Source of the DNA: Trametopsis cervina
Taxonomy: Eukaryota > Basidiomycota > Agaricomycetes > Polyporales > Irpicaceae
Direction of reading: 5' to 3'
Assembly: GCA_022385755.1 (NCBI GenBank)
Contig: MU278370.1
Location: 195,247 to 259,246, forward strand
Length of the DNA: 64,000 nucleotides
Below the pieces are notes generated by a model that had not been told where the DNA came from, made no database searches, and was given only the letters and a program-made list of their open reading frames with translations. Positions 33,530-45,199 of this stretch are shown here, in pieces (within the stretch, counting starts at the first letter, position 1; every line of letters starts with the position of its first letter). The position numbers and the translations under genes were made by a program.

Positions 33530-34399
33530 GATGCTTGATGCTTGAGCTTCGGAGAGTTTTCTATGGCAGTTGCACGCTATCTTATTCACAAATAATTACA
33601 TATATTGATCATTGCGCTAATACGCCATTCTTCATCGCGCTCAGATTGCAACATAACTATGCCTAGTACAAAGCAAGCACTCGGTCACAAACATGAAACT
33701 GTTAACACTCGGCGTGGCGGAGATACAAGGCGGGTGAATATGGAGTAGATATTTCCGCGCCCGGGCACGAGACATTGCGTAACAGGGCCTTCAAACGTGC
33801 AAGACGACGGAAGGCTTGTGACATGACGCGTTGGACGATAAAATAAGGTCACGTGATCGTTCCATCTGACGTTCTTTGTATTACTGTGCCCCCCCGTTTT
33901 CGAATTGTTACGTAGAGCAAATTCAGAAGTAAGTGTCTGCGTCTGTCCACACGCTCTTACTCGTGTACTCATGCCCACAGATTATTCCTCCTTGCTTCTC
34001 ATGCACCGGATTCTCACTTGCACTTCTATCAAACGGATATAATCCCACCCAACTGCATTGAATGTGCCGCTGGCTTAAAGTTTCAGTATCAGACAAACAG
34101 TATCTCTGGGCGGCGGCAAATCAGCCCTTTTCAGTCCTGTCACCGACGCCAGACAAGGTTTCCATCCTACTTGTCGGGGATGCCTTATACTTTGTGACAG
34201 CTTGCCTCGAGCGGTCGACATTCGTGCATTGCTGCACAGAAATGTCCCGTCATTTTCGACCCAGGTACGCGGTATAGTCTCCGTCGCTGTGCACTCAGAG
34301 CACGCATGAGCACGCACGAACGCGCATCTGCCAGCTAGCTCCACTTCAGAACCATGCCGCAGAGCTGCAGCCTTCTTTCCTGACTGTCTTTCACCCTAT
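33530..34399. other. Intergenic
   Basis: No gene recognised. Short frames only. Confidence 0.5.
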
Positions 34400-34429
34400 T
34401 GGTCGCTCGTGTATGTTCTCTCTTCCCGC

Positions 34430-34915
34430 TGGGATGCGTTATCCACTGAAACCAGCCTTTCTCGTCACAGAGTCCGTGCAAATTTCCGGTCCAACCATCA
34501 GATGATACATGAAACTGCGCTCGGGCGTATGGCTGGATGACCTCAGAGTATGTCATGAGTACACCATTCATTAAACGTCGCAATACAGTCCCGCGGAAAT
34601 CCTGACACTCGAGGGTCGCACGGGCTGAAATATGAAATGCCGCCCGACATGAGGCGACATGTGGAGGCGCGTTTTGTCCGCTTTTGAACCACAACAGTTT
34701 CCCAAAGAAACACCTGTTCATCAATCAAGGGAGTGGGGCGTTCGACGGCAGCTTGCGGCAACCGGGATACGTGTTCTTGCAACTTTATTGATCGCGCTGA
34801 GCTTGATACTAGACTGTATTCGCTCCAAGGTACCGTTCTCAGCACTGTCATGACTGACAGTCGCGACGCCGTATATGGAGTCACATTTCCTGTCGGACTC
34901 GGGCACTCGAAGTAA
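34430..34915 (+). pseudogene. Relic of an unrecognised gene, upstream of secreted protein copy 2
   Basis: Counterpart of 19060-19580. Pieces CHEYTIH, FPKKHLFINQGSGAF and LYSLQGTVLSTVMTDSRDA are readable on the plus strand, but a single-base shift and a stop codon separate the second and third (TTA TTG A near 34784), so it cannot encode an intact protein. Confidence 0.4.
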
Positions 34916-35012
34916 GTTGAGAAGCTTATATTACACCCGAGCTAACCCCGTGACTTGTCCAGCCAATCACCGCCTGTGGCTCCCTATAGGCTGGGTCTCC
35001 TGCAACCAGTTC

Positions 35013-35120
35013 GTGCGTGCTACAGTGCGCCCCTTCTGTCTGTGCACATCGTACCACCCAACGTGCGTGCTACAGTGCGCCCCTTCTGTCTGTGCACATC
35101 GTACCACCCAACGTGCGTGC
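35013..35120 (+). repeat. Exact 50 bp tandem repeat, two copies and a partial third
   Basis: Units at 35013-35062 and 35063-35112 are identical, starting GTGCGTGCTACAGTGCGCCC, and the first eight bases occur a third time at 35113-35120. It lies ~500 bp upstream of the secreted protein gene and is missing from the other arm. Confidence 0.9.
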
Positions 35121-35626
35121 GACATTGGTACCCAATTACGTCCCGAACCCACAAGGCTTCGTCGTTATCTGCTTGCTTGTTGGCAGTTTACCTGACGTGT
35201 CTTCCCTACTTCTCTCATTCGGTGCCGTCATTACGCCTTCTGCAGGGTGAGCGCACAAATCCCATCATGCCCGTGCTCGAACTGAATTGTCTCGGCCAGA
35301 AATTATGCACAATTAGATGAAAATCGCGTTTTCGGATGCGTGTCTCACGCGTGACGGTTCGTCGGTGATCATGTTTAACGGATGTTGTTGCGGACAGGCG
35401 ACGAGCATGCGTGCGTGCTTGGCGGAGAATGACGCATTTCCACATCCCGACACACCAAGCATGGTATGTGTTTCGCAACATATGCAGAACGCCACTGGGT
35501 ACTCACCTGGAGCCCTCAATGGTATAAAAGGGCGACGAGGTAGAGCTAGGATTCCTCATCCTGACACAAGCACTTTCGCCTCTCTCAGGTTCTCACTCTT
35601 CGACTCGCTCTTCCACACCCGACAAC

Positions 35627-36427
35627 ATGTTGTTCCGTTCCATCGCCACCTTCGCCACCTTCGCGCTCAGCGCCGTCTCTGTCATCGCGGCCCCTGCTCC
35701 CGAGGCCAACGGTGCCGCCCTCGTGAAGAAGGCTACACCCGCTAGCATCCCCCAGATCTTTGCTGACGCCACAACGTCCCTGACGCCTCAGACCCAGGCG
35801 CTTCGTGCGTATCCCGGCTTTATGGGTCTCTGGTACGAATGCTAACGCGACTTGCTTGGTTTAGAGGCTCTCGGACCCAACGACCTGACCGTTGAGAAGA
35901 TCTCGCCCATCCTGGGCGCGATCACCGTCATCCTCAATGAGGTCGTCACGGACGTCAAGGTGCTCGTCGGACAGGAGGCCGCCATCGTTCTTGCCACCGT
36001 TGACAAGACCGCCATCGTCGCCCTCCATGACTTGGCCATCATCGTCTCCGAGCTCGTCCACGTGTGTATCCCTCTTATATCTGTTCACGACTTACATGAC
36101 TGATCCGCGCGTCCTGTAGCTCGTCTTGACCGCCCTCGGCGCCGTCCTCGCTCTGCTGTCCGCTCACCCCGTCGCTGTTGCTCTGCAGATCCACTCCCTG
36201 CTCTTCCAAGTCGGGTTCGTGATGATTCATTCCTTGTATAACCGCTCACTAATATGCACCATAATAGACAACTCGTCGGTACCGTCGTCGTCACTGTCGT
36301 CCAGGTCGCTGGTGTCCTGCTCCCCGGTCTTCAGCTCGCCATCAACGTTCTCCTTGGCGACTTGACCTTCATCATCACCCAGCTCGGTCTCACCATCCTC
36401 GGTGGCCTGCTCGGCATCCTCCTCTAA
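35627..36427 (+). CDS. Small secreted hydrophobic protein (copy 2)
   Basis: Four exons: 35627-35804, 35865-36061, 36120-36214, 36268-36427; 209 residues, one more than copy 1 at 17596-18395 because of an extra final Leu. The signal peptide is identical to that of copy 1; the mature start reads APAPEANGAALVKKATP. The mature chain is alternating hydrophobic helices, ending LTILGGLLGILL, without cysteines. Exon lengths of exons 1-3 (178, 197, 95) are the same in both copies, while introns have diverged. The TATA-like TATAAAAGG at 35523 is ~100 bp before the start, as in copy 1. Changes between copies are mostly conservative, which suggests both are under selection. Function unknown. Confidence 0.86.
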
Positions 36428-37227
36428 GTGCGCTGAAGCGCGAAGGAACATCGTCGATGGCGGGATGCGGCTCAGCTTGCTGCTAGGTGCTCTTCGGTAG
36501 CGGGTGGGACGCATTTGGATCTGAGTCGTTGATTTTGTTTCCCTAAACAGGAGGTATCTTGCAATTGTGTTTTGGACTGTCTTCCGTCTCGCGTATGTTC
36601 GTTGACAAAAAGCCCCGGAAATCGTCGATATTTAAATGTACCATCATCTGAAGTCTCATATACATACACGTTGGATTTGTAGCCTTGGATCTCTGCGTGA
36701 AACGGCTGGAGCACGCTCGTTGATCGTTCAAGGCTGGTGCCGCCTAGGCAATTATTCCGGCTGTCAACGCTAAGTATAATCTTATTCTGCCTTCGTCATG
36801 TCTAGTATTCCATAGTCGTTGTAGAGTTGCATCGCTTCCGGCGACCATCTTCCCGCAGTCCAATTTTACAGACATAAAGTACCCTTGCGCACTGCAGGTT
36901 CGGCCATAACCCGCGATTATATGACGCTAGTATGTACAATACCTTCCACTAAATTTTGAGCGGCCCGGGAACCGTGCATCGGTTGTCAGCTCGATCCACT
37001 TACCTGAAAGCACTGTCCCCTTCTGTGTTCACAGCAAGAAGTCTAAGTAGCGAGTAAGGACGATATAAATGCGTTATCCGTAAATATTAGGCCATACGAT
37101 GCCACACATTGAGAAAGTCTGAGACACTACGCGCTGTACATAGGAATCTAATAAAGTGCACGATACAACACTATATCTACCGGTTCCTTCTTAGGATCAA
37201 TAGATATAAATAGTAGTAAGAGCCCGT
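36428..37227. other. Intergenic with a possible third relic (36470-36760, minus strand)
   Basis: On the minus strand 36760-36472 an open frame reads NCLGGTSLERSTSVLQPF then HAEIQGYKSNVYVYETSDD and YRRFPGLFVNEHTRD. The order A-E-I-x-x-Y-K-S followed by aromatic-rich sequence resembles the relic at 19060-19580, so it may be a distant third piece of the same unknown family. No start or splice sites could be assigned. The remainder, 36761-37227, holds nothing I recognise. Confidence 0.3.
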
Positions 37228-38117
37228 TCAATACCAGGGTTCAACAGAGCAGGGAATGTCTGGTAGAGGCCTGGCCAGAATCTGATCGCAGTGCGCTATC
37301 AGTTGCTGTGCGCCTTCCAGCAGCATCGGAAGCGGCAGGATGCAGTAGAATTCCGGTGGGAGATCAATTATCTCAGGCGGCCTCTGGTAGTAGGGGTGGG
37401 GGGTAGAGTAGGCGGGCGTACACGGTGGTGGTGGGGGTGAAGGGAAAATGTCCCTGGCGGATGACACGGATGGTATGGGCAGAGCCGCCGTGGCACTCGC
37501 CTCCTCTTTTCTTCTGCTCCTGGCCTTTGGGCGTGTGGTCTCCGTCGACATTGGGCCAGGTGGTTGGCGGTGCGCTACCGGTGGCAGGATGGGTGTGTGA
37601 GGATGGTTATAGACGCCGAGACCAGCGGGGGGAGTGGTGGGGGGACGTGGTGATGGCGGGGGAAGGAGAGGAAGGAGGGCGAGTGACGCGGGTGACGCTG
37701 GGGACAGCGACAGCACGACACTTGCCTTCTCTCTCCCCTTTCCCCTCGCCTTTCCACCTTTGACGTTCGCCTTCTTGCGTTGCGGACGAAATTTGTAGTC
37801 CGGATATACCTCCGCATACATCTCCTTTTCCTTGGCGGCCAGAATCCGGAACGGCTTCTGATCATCTGGGGGGAGCGCCTGCCATTCCTTTCCTGCGGCC
37901 GTGCTGATGTCCGTTTCGCGCAGGATGTCTGTACGTTCCCGGTAAGCCATGCGAAAGTAGAAGAACGCGTTTTTTGGACGCCGAATATGGACCGTGGCCG
38001 GACGGGCACAGTCGGTGCGAGAGGATGAGGCTTCAGCTTCAGCTTCAGATAACAGCGATAAGTCAATATCGGATAGATTCCAAGGGGAAACAACGCACCC
38101 GAGTGAGCGCGAGGCAT
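37228..38117 (-). CDS. HMG-box protein (array member 1)
   Basis: Two exons, 38117-38099 and 38042-37228, with a 56 nt intron; 277 residues. The HMG box begins HIRRPKNAFFYFRMAYRER and continues ILRETDISTAAGKEWQALP, DDQKPFRILAAKEKEMYAEV and YPDYKFRPQRKK (about residues 22-90), with the N-terminal Arg-Pro-x-Asn and the two helix-2/3 Trp/Lys positions typical of MATA-type boxes. A basic patch GGKARGKGREK follows, then a Pro/Ser-rich tail. Such proteins are sequence-specific DNA-binding regulators in the nucleus; in Agaricomycetes many expanded copies have unknown targets. The intron was chosen because splicing MPRAHS to AEAEASSSR restores the frame; the acceptor CTGAAG lies in a small GAAGCT repeat, so the exact acceptor may shift by 6 nt. 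Confidence 0.82.
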
Positions 38118-39936
38118 GATAATGGGTGGAGATGTGAGGTGAGGAGGTGTTCGCGAGTTAAAGGCGCACTGCGACCGGTAAGAGTGCACGAGAGCGCGGG
38201 GAGTGGCGACAGAGGGTAAAGAGGGGAAAGATCGAACGGTGTGAGCACCGACTTCGTCTCCCTCGTCATTTATATCCTGAGGTCTGCATACTCTAACACA
38301 ATGAAGGTTAGGTCGTACACGAGTTTGACGGGCCATTTGAACTTACTCAAGGTAACGCCCACATCGCGATAGTCGCTGCCACTCATATTTCGCCGGTATG
38401 AACATAGTCGCCGAGAAAACGATAGTCAGATACTTCCCGAAAAGAGCAGATAGATTTGCTCGACTCGCCCGGAAAAGAATGAGTAAATGGATTTGACAGA
38501 AGAAGAAAAAACACCACGGCTGCGCTAACCATCCACCCACCTGCCCCGATCGGAGTAGCGAACAATGTTGGCTTCAGCTGCAATGCTCATGGAGCAGGTT
38601 TTCTCAGCTCTGTTCTCGTCATTGAGCAATCATCAATCGCAACATCTTAGAGTGCTTGTTCCCGTGCGCTCTCAAGAAGTCGCAGGATGAGTGGTTCATT
38701 GCGTTCCAAGCACTCATTGCTTTGCAGCTCAAGAGGAGGCTACTGGTGAGCATCAATTGAGAAACGTACGTCAGCACTGGCACCAGGACCTCATCATCTG
38801 TGGGACAAACTTGATGTTTTGAGTGGTCATGTTTGATTGCGTCTGGACGAAATTGAGGGTAATTGGGACCCACTATTGGTCTGATACGCCTTGCGTTCAC
38901 CTGTAAGCCGAATCAGCGTTGGAAACGATAGTTGTGGGCAGAACGAGCAGAACAGAAAAGACAAGCGCTGGAAAGCACAAATACCGGTAAACAAAGCCCG
39001 TCCGTCTGCCGATGATCTGGTCGACAGTCTGCAATGCGTTCTCTACACCCATCAAAGTGTGTACAATAACAATGCTAACAACACTAACGACGGGCAAGCG
39101 CGAGTCTTTTGTGGCACAGGAACAACGTGTCACATCCAGCGACCGATTTGTGACATTATTCCACTGGTGGCGGCATCATAAGCCCTCGCTGTCGAACCTC
39201 ATCGTCTTGCCAGCTACAGCTAAAGCATGGCTTAGCGGTCTGGGCCTGCGGGAACCATAGGACCATAGCGTGCGAGGGTGGATGTACATATATGGCACGA
39301 CCCGGAAGACGTGGGGGACCATACGAGGATCTAAATCTAATCGCGGATGGCCTAGTCTCCCTCGAGGCAACTACGTCCATGGCCCTTACCTCCCGACTGA
39401 CTTGCGGTCGTTTTGTTCCAGTCATCAGATGAAATATGTCCAAGGGGCATACCTTACGTGTGACCGTACTTACACGTCTTGTATATTACTGCGCACAATG
39501 TTCAGACAATTCCCAGTTATTACTTGACGTGATATTATTTATCTAGTTTACCATTCATATATTGAACAGATGCCGCCAAGCGGCAACTTGACACCTAGCT
39601 GGTTAGTCCGCCAGGTGAAATTGTGCGCGACTGTCGCGCACGTAGGCTCACAGGCCTAATACAAAGAGCGAATTGATCGCTATACCCGAGGGGTTGCGCC
39701 TTGCATCGTAACGGGTGCGGAGGCGGCTTGTTGATGTATCCTAAGCCTCTCAGTGTCGCTTCGCGAAGTTTCTTGACACTGAGATTGATGGGAGATGTGA
39801 TGGATAGGTTGGGTTCGTGGTGTTAGGAGTAATTGCTTGCGGAGACATGACTAGCATAATGGAGGGGATACTTGTGGGTTACGTCCGTTTGATGCGAAGT
39901 AGGAAGTTCAGGTAGATTGGGGATCGTGGGCCCACA
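38118..39936. other. Intergenic between HMG-box loci
   Basis: No supported gene. A minus-strand frame at 39133-38897 has two hydrophobic stretches (VVSVVSIVIVHTLMG and PALVFSVLLVLPTTIV) but no family match I know and no clean exon partners. A hairpin with 10 bp arms (TCTCAGTGTC at 39748, GACACTGAGA at 39775) encloses the palindrome CTTCGCGAAG. Confidence 0.4.
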
Positions 39937-40790
39937 TCACTGGTGCACATCACTGGAACAAGGGAGCTGGCTGTTCCCTAGCTGCATTGATGAGCACCCG
40001 TCATGCAGCCAGGGTGGGAAGTCGGACTCTGATGGAGGAACAAGGGGCTCGAAACGTTCCACAGTTTGCGGCTCGATCTCGTCGAGTAGCCTCGCAGAGG
40101 GTTCCAAGTGCGGCATTGGCGGGATATATCCCCAAGGGTCAGTCCCTAACTGAAGAGCGGTATGTTCAGGGGCATTTGGTACGAGATACGAAGGCGTCCC
40201 GGAGTAGAATTCAAAAGATAGAGCAACCTGGTGAGCGAGGTCGATTGGCATGGTCGTGGGTAGATTATAGAGACCGAATGCGGGATTAGGAGCCATGTAC
40301 CAGGGGACGGGATGGGGGGCGGCTGGTGCAGCAGGTGTGGGGGCGTATGCATCCATATATGGAGGCATCAGAGCCTGACCATATGGGCTCGGATTGGGAG
40401 AGTCATTTGGTTCACACCAGGAGAGGGACACAGGAAAACTCTGCGGCTCCATAGGACAAGGCGACGAAATTTCAGCGCAGTGGGGAAGTGGGTCTATGGA
40501 GGGCGGCACAGTCGGGGTACGTCCGCGGCGGCTATGCGCTTGCACAGCGTGTGATCTCTTCGTGCCCTTCGAATGTCCAGAGGAGCGAACAGGCCTATAT
40601 TTATAGTCTGGATACGCCACCTGATGTTGTAAGACTGTCTTGTTCCCCCCCTCGTCCCAAAAAGCTTTCTCGTCGCGCGAGAGACTGCGCCACTTTGCAG
40701 AAGCCAATTTAGTGACCATGCGCTGATCTGACAGCGTGCTCTTGCTTCTGAAGTCGGCCAAAAAGACAAACTACGAATTGAGCGGCCCGG
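39937..40790 (-). pseudogene. HMG-box protein (array member 3), broken
   Basis: The box reads PLNS-stop-FVFLADFRSK, then LSDQRMVTKLASAKWRSLSR, DEKAFWDE and YPDYKYRP; the TAG at 40771-40773 stands exactly where array member 4 (44077-45199) has the Trp of NSWFLFLADF. Everything upstream of the box start is replaced by the tail of array member 2, so there is no own start codon or promoter. The C-terminal half is well kept: WGYIPPMPHLE, DEIEPQTVERFEPLVPP and LGNSQLPCSSDVHQ are shared with member 4. A second nonsense change, CGA to TGA after DVHQ (39937-39939), ends it 36 codons earlier than member 4. Confidence 0.65.
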
Positions 40791-41640
40791 AGAAGCGGCC
40801 TGGGGATAGGCGGGCGAATGCGATGATGGTGGAGGCGAAGGGAAAATGTGTGAGGCGGATGACACGGATAGTATAGGAAGAGCCGCCGTGGCGTTCGCCT
40901 TCTCTTTTCTCCTGCTCCTGGCCTTTGGGCGTGTGGTCTCCGTCCATATTGGACTAGGTGGTTGGCGGTGCTCTACCGGCGTGGAAATGGGAGCGTGCGG
41001 ATGGTCATGGTCACTGGGACCAGCCGGAGGGGTGGCGGGAGAACGGTGTGATGGCGGGGGAAGGAGAGGAAGGAGGGCGAGTGACGCGGGTGACGCTGGG
41101 AACAGCGACAGCACGACACTTGCCTTCTCTCTCCCCTTTCCCCTTGTCTTTCCACCTCCGACATTCGTCTTCTTGCGTTTCGGAGAGAACTTGTAGTCCG
41201 GATATACCTCCACATGCATCTTCTTCTCCTTGGCGGCCAGAATCCGGAATGGCTTCTGGTCGTCTGGGGAGAGCGTCCGCCATTCCTGTCCTGCGGCTTT
41301 GCTGATGTCCGTTTCGCGCAGGATGCCTACACGAATGCGCTCTAGAAAGATAATTATCAGCATACAGCGCTCGTACTGCTGATACATAGTTCTGCACGGC
41401 TCACCCTTGTTGTGCACATGATTGAGAGAACGGCTGCGATCCAGTTGGTGAGAACGTTGAGCCCATACGAGTGTAGGAGAGTCGAAGAGATGAGTGTGGG
41501 GGAGTTGGTGAGTTCTTGGGCTCGTAAATCGCGGTTTATATAGGCTGGGAGTGAGCGCTTGAATAGCCGGCTCTGTGTGACTCCTTACCCCTTGGCAGCC
41601 ATGACTATGCAACTGGGGAGGAACGCAAGAATGCACCTAT
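40791..41640 (-). pseudogene. HMG-box protein (array member 2), truncated and fused to member 3
   Basis: The frame runs from GILRETDISKAAGQEW through DDQKPFRILAAKEKKMHVEV, YPDYKFSPKRKK and GKGREKASVVLS to HIFPSPPPSSHSPAY, matching array member 1 closely. It lacks the first half of the HMG box: the RRPKNAFFYF block is absent and upstream there is instead a TATA box (TATATAA, 41531-41537, minus strand) and a sequence with no suitable start in frame. The 3' end is cut after PAY and runs, out of frame, into the box of member 3. The locus is thus a fusion of two truncated genes; a transcript could still give a 380-codon chimeric frame (41636-40494). Confidence 0.6.
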
Positions 41641-44076
41641 TGTCTGACTGCATCGCACACAATTGAACGATGGCCGGACGAACGGTCTAGAAACACTAGT
41701 GAACGACGGCCATCGCTCTTGGAGTCCGACGTGGCCAGAGGGCAGGGAAATGAGCAAGGCCGTTGAGATGATAATAGGCCGGTGAGCCAACGGATTTGAG
41801 GGGATAGGTAAAAATAAAGACGGCCAATTGTGCATACCTAAACGGCAACGGAAAGCCATGGTCAGAAACATAGACAATCATCACCGGAACAATGAGAAGC
41901 GAAAAATGATGCATCCGGTGAGACAATCGCATGGGACATACGAAGAGCTCACCATGAACATGAACACTCAGAGGGTTATACCCAGCGAATCGCAGAGATG
42001 ACTTGTGTGCTCGCCAGCGCGCCGAAGAACACAGCACGGCATCTGGTTACCCATTGTGCAATTACGACCTGGGGGTAAGGCAGCAGGCCGCCCTGCGCAT
42101 ATTATGTTTTGGGAGATTCAACAGGTTTCGGTAGAGCGGTGTCGTGTCGACATAGTAATATGAAAACGTGCTCTACGAGTCACAAGCTCATCTTGGTTGA
42201 CTACGTCGCGCTGAAGACAAAGAATCAAGGTCGAAACGTCGTTGAGCTCGAGCACAGGAAAAGCGAGACTCATGGTTAGACAAACGGAGGATGCAGCGGT
42301 TGCGAGCAAGAGTTCGTGATGGAAATACAGTATTTGATCGCCGAGCAGCCGCCAATATTGCGGGCGCTTCTTGACACGTTCCGCGTTCCGCTAAACGTGC
42401 TGATTTCTCGTCGACATTCACCAGCGGACTCTCAGTTCGTGTTTCTTGGGCGCATACAACCATACTCATGCTTGTCTCCCGTACAGAAAGCACAGCCGCC
42501 CCAATGCCTCGCTGAAGAGTCCAAAATATCACAATGTTGACCTTCCGTCAAACAATGTACGCAGCACAGATTGCCTAGAGGTTATCAACCGGTCGTCAAG
42601 GGTCCTCTCCTGAGTGGGCAGTTCCGTGTAGCCAGGGGGACCCTAGGACTCATAGACACCCTCAACGCGTCCGCGCGGTAGCCATTCCGTATACGTGTGG
42701 TCTGCATTATTATGCGCGGGTTGCATTGTCGGAATTCAGTTCATTCCGTTATTGCATGTTAAATGTGCGTTCTCTGCTGGTCCAACCCTTTTCTGGGAAG
42801 CAGCTGTCTGACTTTCGCGTCATTTTATGTCGGATACCACCACCCACTCAAGTACTGAGGCGTTGGTGCCAATACACTCTGCCCGACAGCTTTTCTCCGT
42901 GTATATGGCCGTATCGCCACTGACTTCACCGTCAAAACCAGGGGGCGTCATTAGTCTCGCGAACTAGTTAGTCTATGTGAGGAGGTGGAAGAGTCTCTCT
43001 TGACGCAACGTCTACTTACTCAAAGCGCTAACGTAGCGGAAGACGATGGGGTCACCCGCGCGATGTGCGTGTGCACAATGAGGCGGTCTTGGGGATGCAG
43101 GACATGTGATGGCCCTGCCTGAGGACAATCGCCGGACCACCGGTTTACGCGCTTGGACCGCGGATAGAAACATCATATCGGTACCAAGGAACAACATCGA
43201 TGCGCAACTCAGGTCTGCTGTGCCCGCTCGGCCTGTCATAGAAGGCATAGAGGGATAATCAGAACACAGGGTAGCCACAGAAAGAGGATGGCCGAGCCGT
43301 AAGCAAGAAGTGCGGTCCGAAAAGAGATGGAAGAGGCGTGGTCGATGGACAACCTGGATCTCGTCCATGTATTTTATTTGCTACCGTACTATCGAGTAGA
43401 TGGTACGCATCACGGCCAGTCTCACCCAACCACTTAGATTGACGCTGATTTCTGACCTCAAGCAGATCTCGATCGATAATGCCTGTGGCGGCGGCGCATT
43501 GCTTTGTTCACAAAGACACCGGGGTCGTCTGATCCGTCGCATCCCCGAAATAATTTCTAACCCGCTTGCAAACCCTATGTAAGAGGCCGGAGACCACTGC
43601 GGAGACCGCTAATACACGATGTTGACCTTGCGGATTATCGGTTGATCGTTGGTCTCGCTCTGGGATGCGACGCACCTGCACACAACGAAGCTACGGTTGA
43701 CTGCGCTAGTGGACGGACCAGCTACTGAGGCTCACCCTAGGTATCGCGATCGTTTACCTGGGAGGCAGATGAGAACTAACCAGCCTGCCGTTCGCCTGAT
43801 CATGAACTCACCCTGTAACCTTGATCCCCATATCACACGTCCACGGTGTTCAACCAGAATGAAGAATTTCACAGTCACATCGCATACTATACTGTGGAAC
43901 AGAAGCGACTGGCGGCAGGCGTCGCGTTCGAGACACAACGACACCACAGGGGAACGATCAGGATAACACGCCGTCAACGGTAACATTATATTTAACTAAG
44001 TAGGTATTCATATCGTAGATTGGTTGAGTACAGTAGTGTAGCACAACCGCGTTCGCCAGCAATTCATCAGGGCTAC
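41641..44076. other. Long intergenic region inside the HMG-box array
   Basis: About 2.4 kb with no gene that I recognise. Frames of 114-118 codons at 42188-42532 and 43012-43368 (minus) have no domain. Confidence 0.45.
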
Positions 44077-45199
44077 TCATACAGCGAATTCTAGTTGAAA
44101 ATGAGAAAGACTCAGTATCACATCGAAGCAGTGACCAAGATCCCACGGCCAGGGTTCCGGAAGTTCAGGTGGACTGAGGATCGTCGGCCCACATCGCTGG
44201 TGCACATCACTGGAACAAGGGAGCTGACTGTTCCCGAGCTGCGTTGATGAGCACCCGCTGCACGGCCAGGGCGGGAAGTCGGACTCGGATGGAGGAACCA
44301 GGGGCTCGAACCGTTCGACAGTTTGCGACTCGATCTCGTCGGGTAGCCTCGCGGAGGCTTCCAAGTGAGGCATTGGCGGGATATATCCCCAGGAGCGGAC
44401 GTTCTGTGTGGGGACATACGACGAGATCCCAGGGGACAAGCCAAACGCGGGATCGATATTAGTGTGAAGGTTATTGGCATTTGACATAGCCAAGTGAGGA
44501 TCATGAGAACCAAGGGCAATGTCAGCAAAGATGGCAGAGAAGACGGGATATGAGGTGGTTGGCGCGATGGATGTTGGAGTGTGGTACAGGAAGTCGTGCA
44601 GCCCATACGGAGAGAAGGACATAAGAGGGTTCGGGATTTCCATGAGAGAGGGTGTCGTAGCGGCAGGGTATGTTCCAACCTGGAGAGCATTACCGGGCGA
44701 GTCATGACCACCAGCAAGGGTCGGTCTGCTGATGGAAATGACACAGGGCGGAGAGGATGGCGACTGAGAAAACGACGCAGCCATGGGGAGTCTAGGGATG
44801 CTTTCCGTCTTCCTATCGACAGTCGCCTTCTCCTTCTTCGAAATACCAGGTCGGTATTTATACTGCGGGAATGCTTTCGCGTGTTCCTGCATAGCCTCGC
44901 GCGCCTTCTCATCCCATTTAGCTCTCTCATCGGGCGAGAGACTGCGCCACTTCGCAGAAGCCATTTTGGTGACCATGCGCTGATCTGACAGCGTGCTCTT
45001 GCTTCTGAAGTCGGCCAAAAATAGGAACCACGAATTGAGCGGCCTGGGGATGTGCACATCTTCGTGTGCCACAGCAGGCTCAGATCGCACTACAGATTCA
45101 GCGCGCATAAGACATAGGTGGCGCGAGTAGGAATACAGATTGCAACTCACGCTCCGAGACACGAGTGCCGCCATTACGTCGCGAAGTGGTCTTTGGCAT
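44077..45199 (-). CDS. HMG-box protein (array member 4)
   Basis: Two exons, 45199-45151 and 45089-44077, with a 61 nt intron; 353 residues. The start PKTTSRRNGGTRVSE was chosen because only this frame joins in phase to EDVHIPRPLNSWFLFLADF. The HMG box then continues LSDQRMVTKMASAKWRSLSP, DERAKWDEKAREAMQEHAKA and FPQYKYRPG (about residues 29-98). The rest is Pro/Ser/Tyr-rich with a conserved block shared with array member 3 (WGYIPPMPHLEASARLPDEI, VPPSESDFPPW), which may be an activation or interaction region. Nuclear DNA-binding regulator by family. It differs in box sequence from member 1, so the array contains two subfamilies: member 1/2 type and member 3/4 type. Confidence 0.82.

Larger units (their letters stand above)
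34400..36430 (+). repeat. Inverted segmental duplication, arm 2
   Basis: Reverse-complement counterpart of 17590-19580, about 15 kb away. It differs from arm 1 by a 50 bp tandem repeat (35013-35112) present only here, by many substitutions outside exons and by frame-breaking changes in the relic region. Confidence 0.75.

Noticed and set aside
39937..41640. A single intact 380-residue regulator
   Set aside because: The frame joins half of one HMG-box protein to an out-of-frame reading of another, so it is a fusion of two broken genes.
37228..45199. Mating-type locus
   Set aside because: HMG-box genes alone do not mark the mating locus in Agaricomycetes, which use homeodomain and pheromone/receptor genes. 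No homeodomain pair was seen, and the two-helix frame near 38.9-39.1 kb does not resemble an STE3 receptor.
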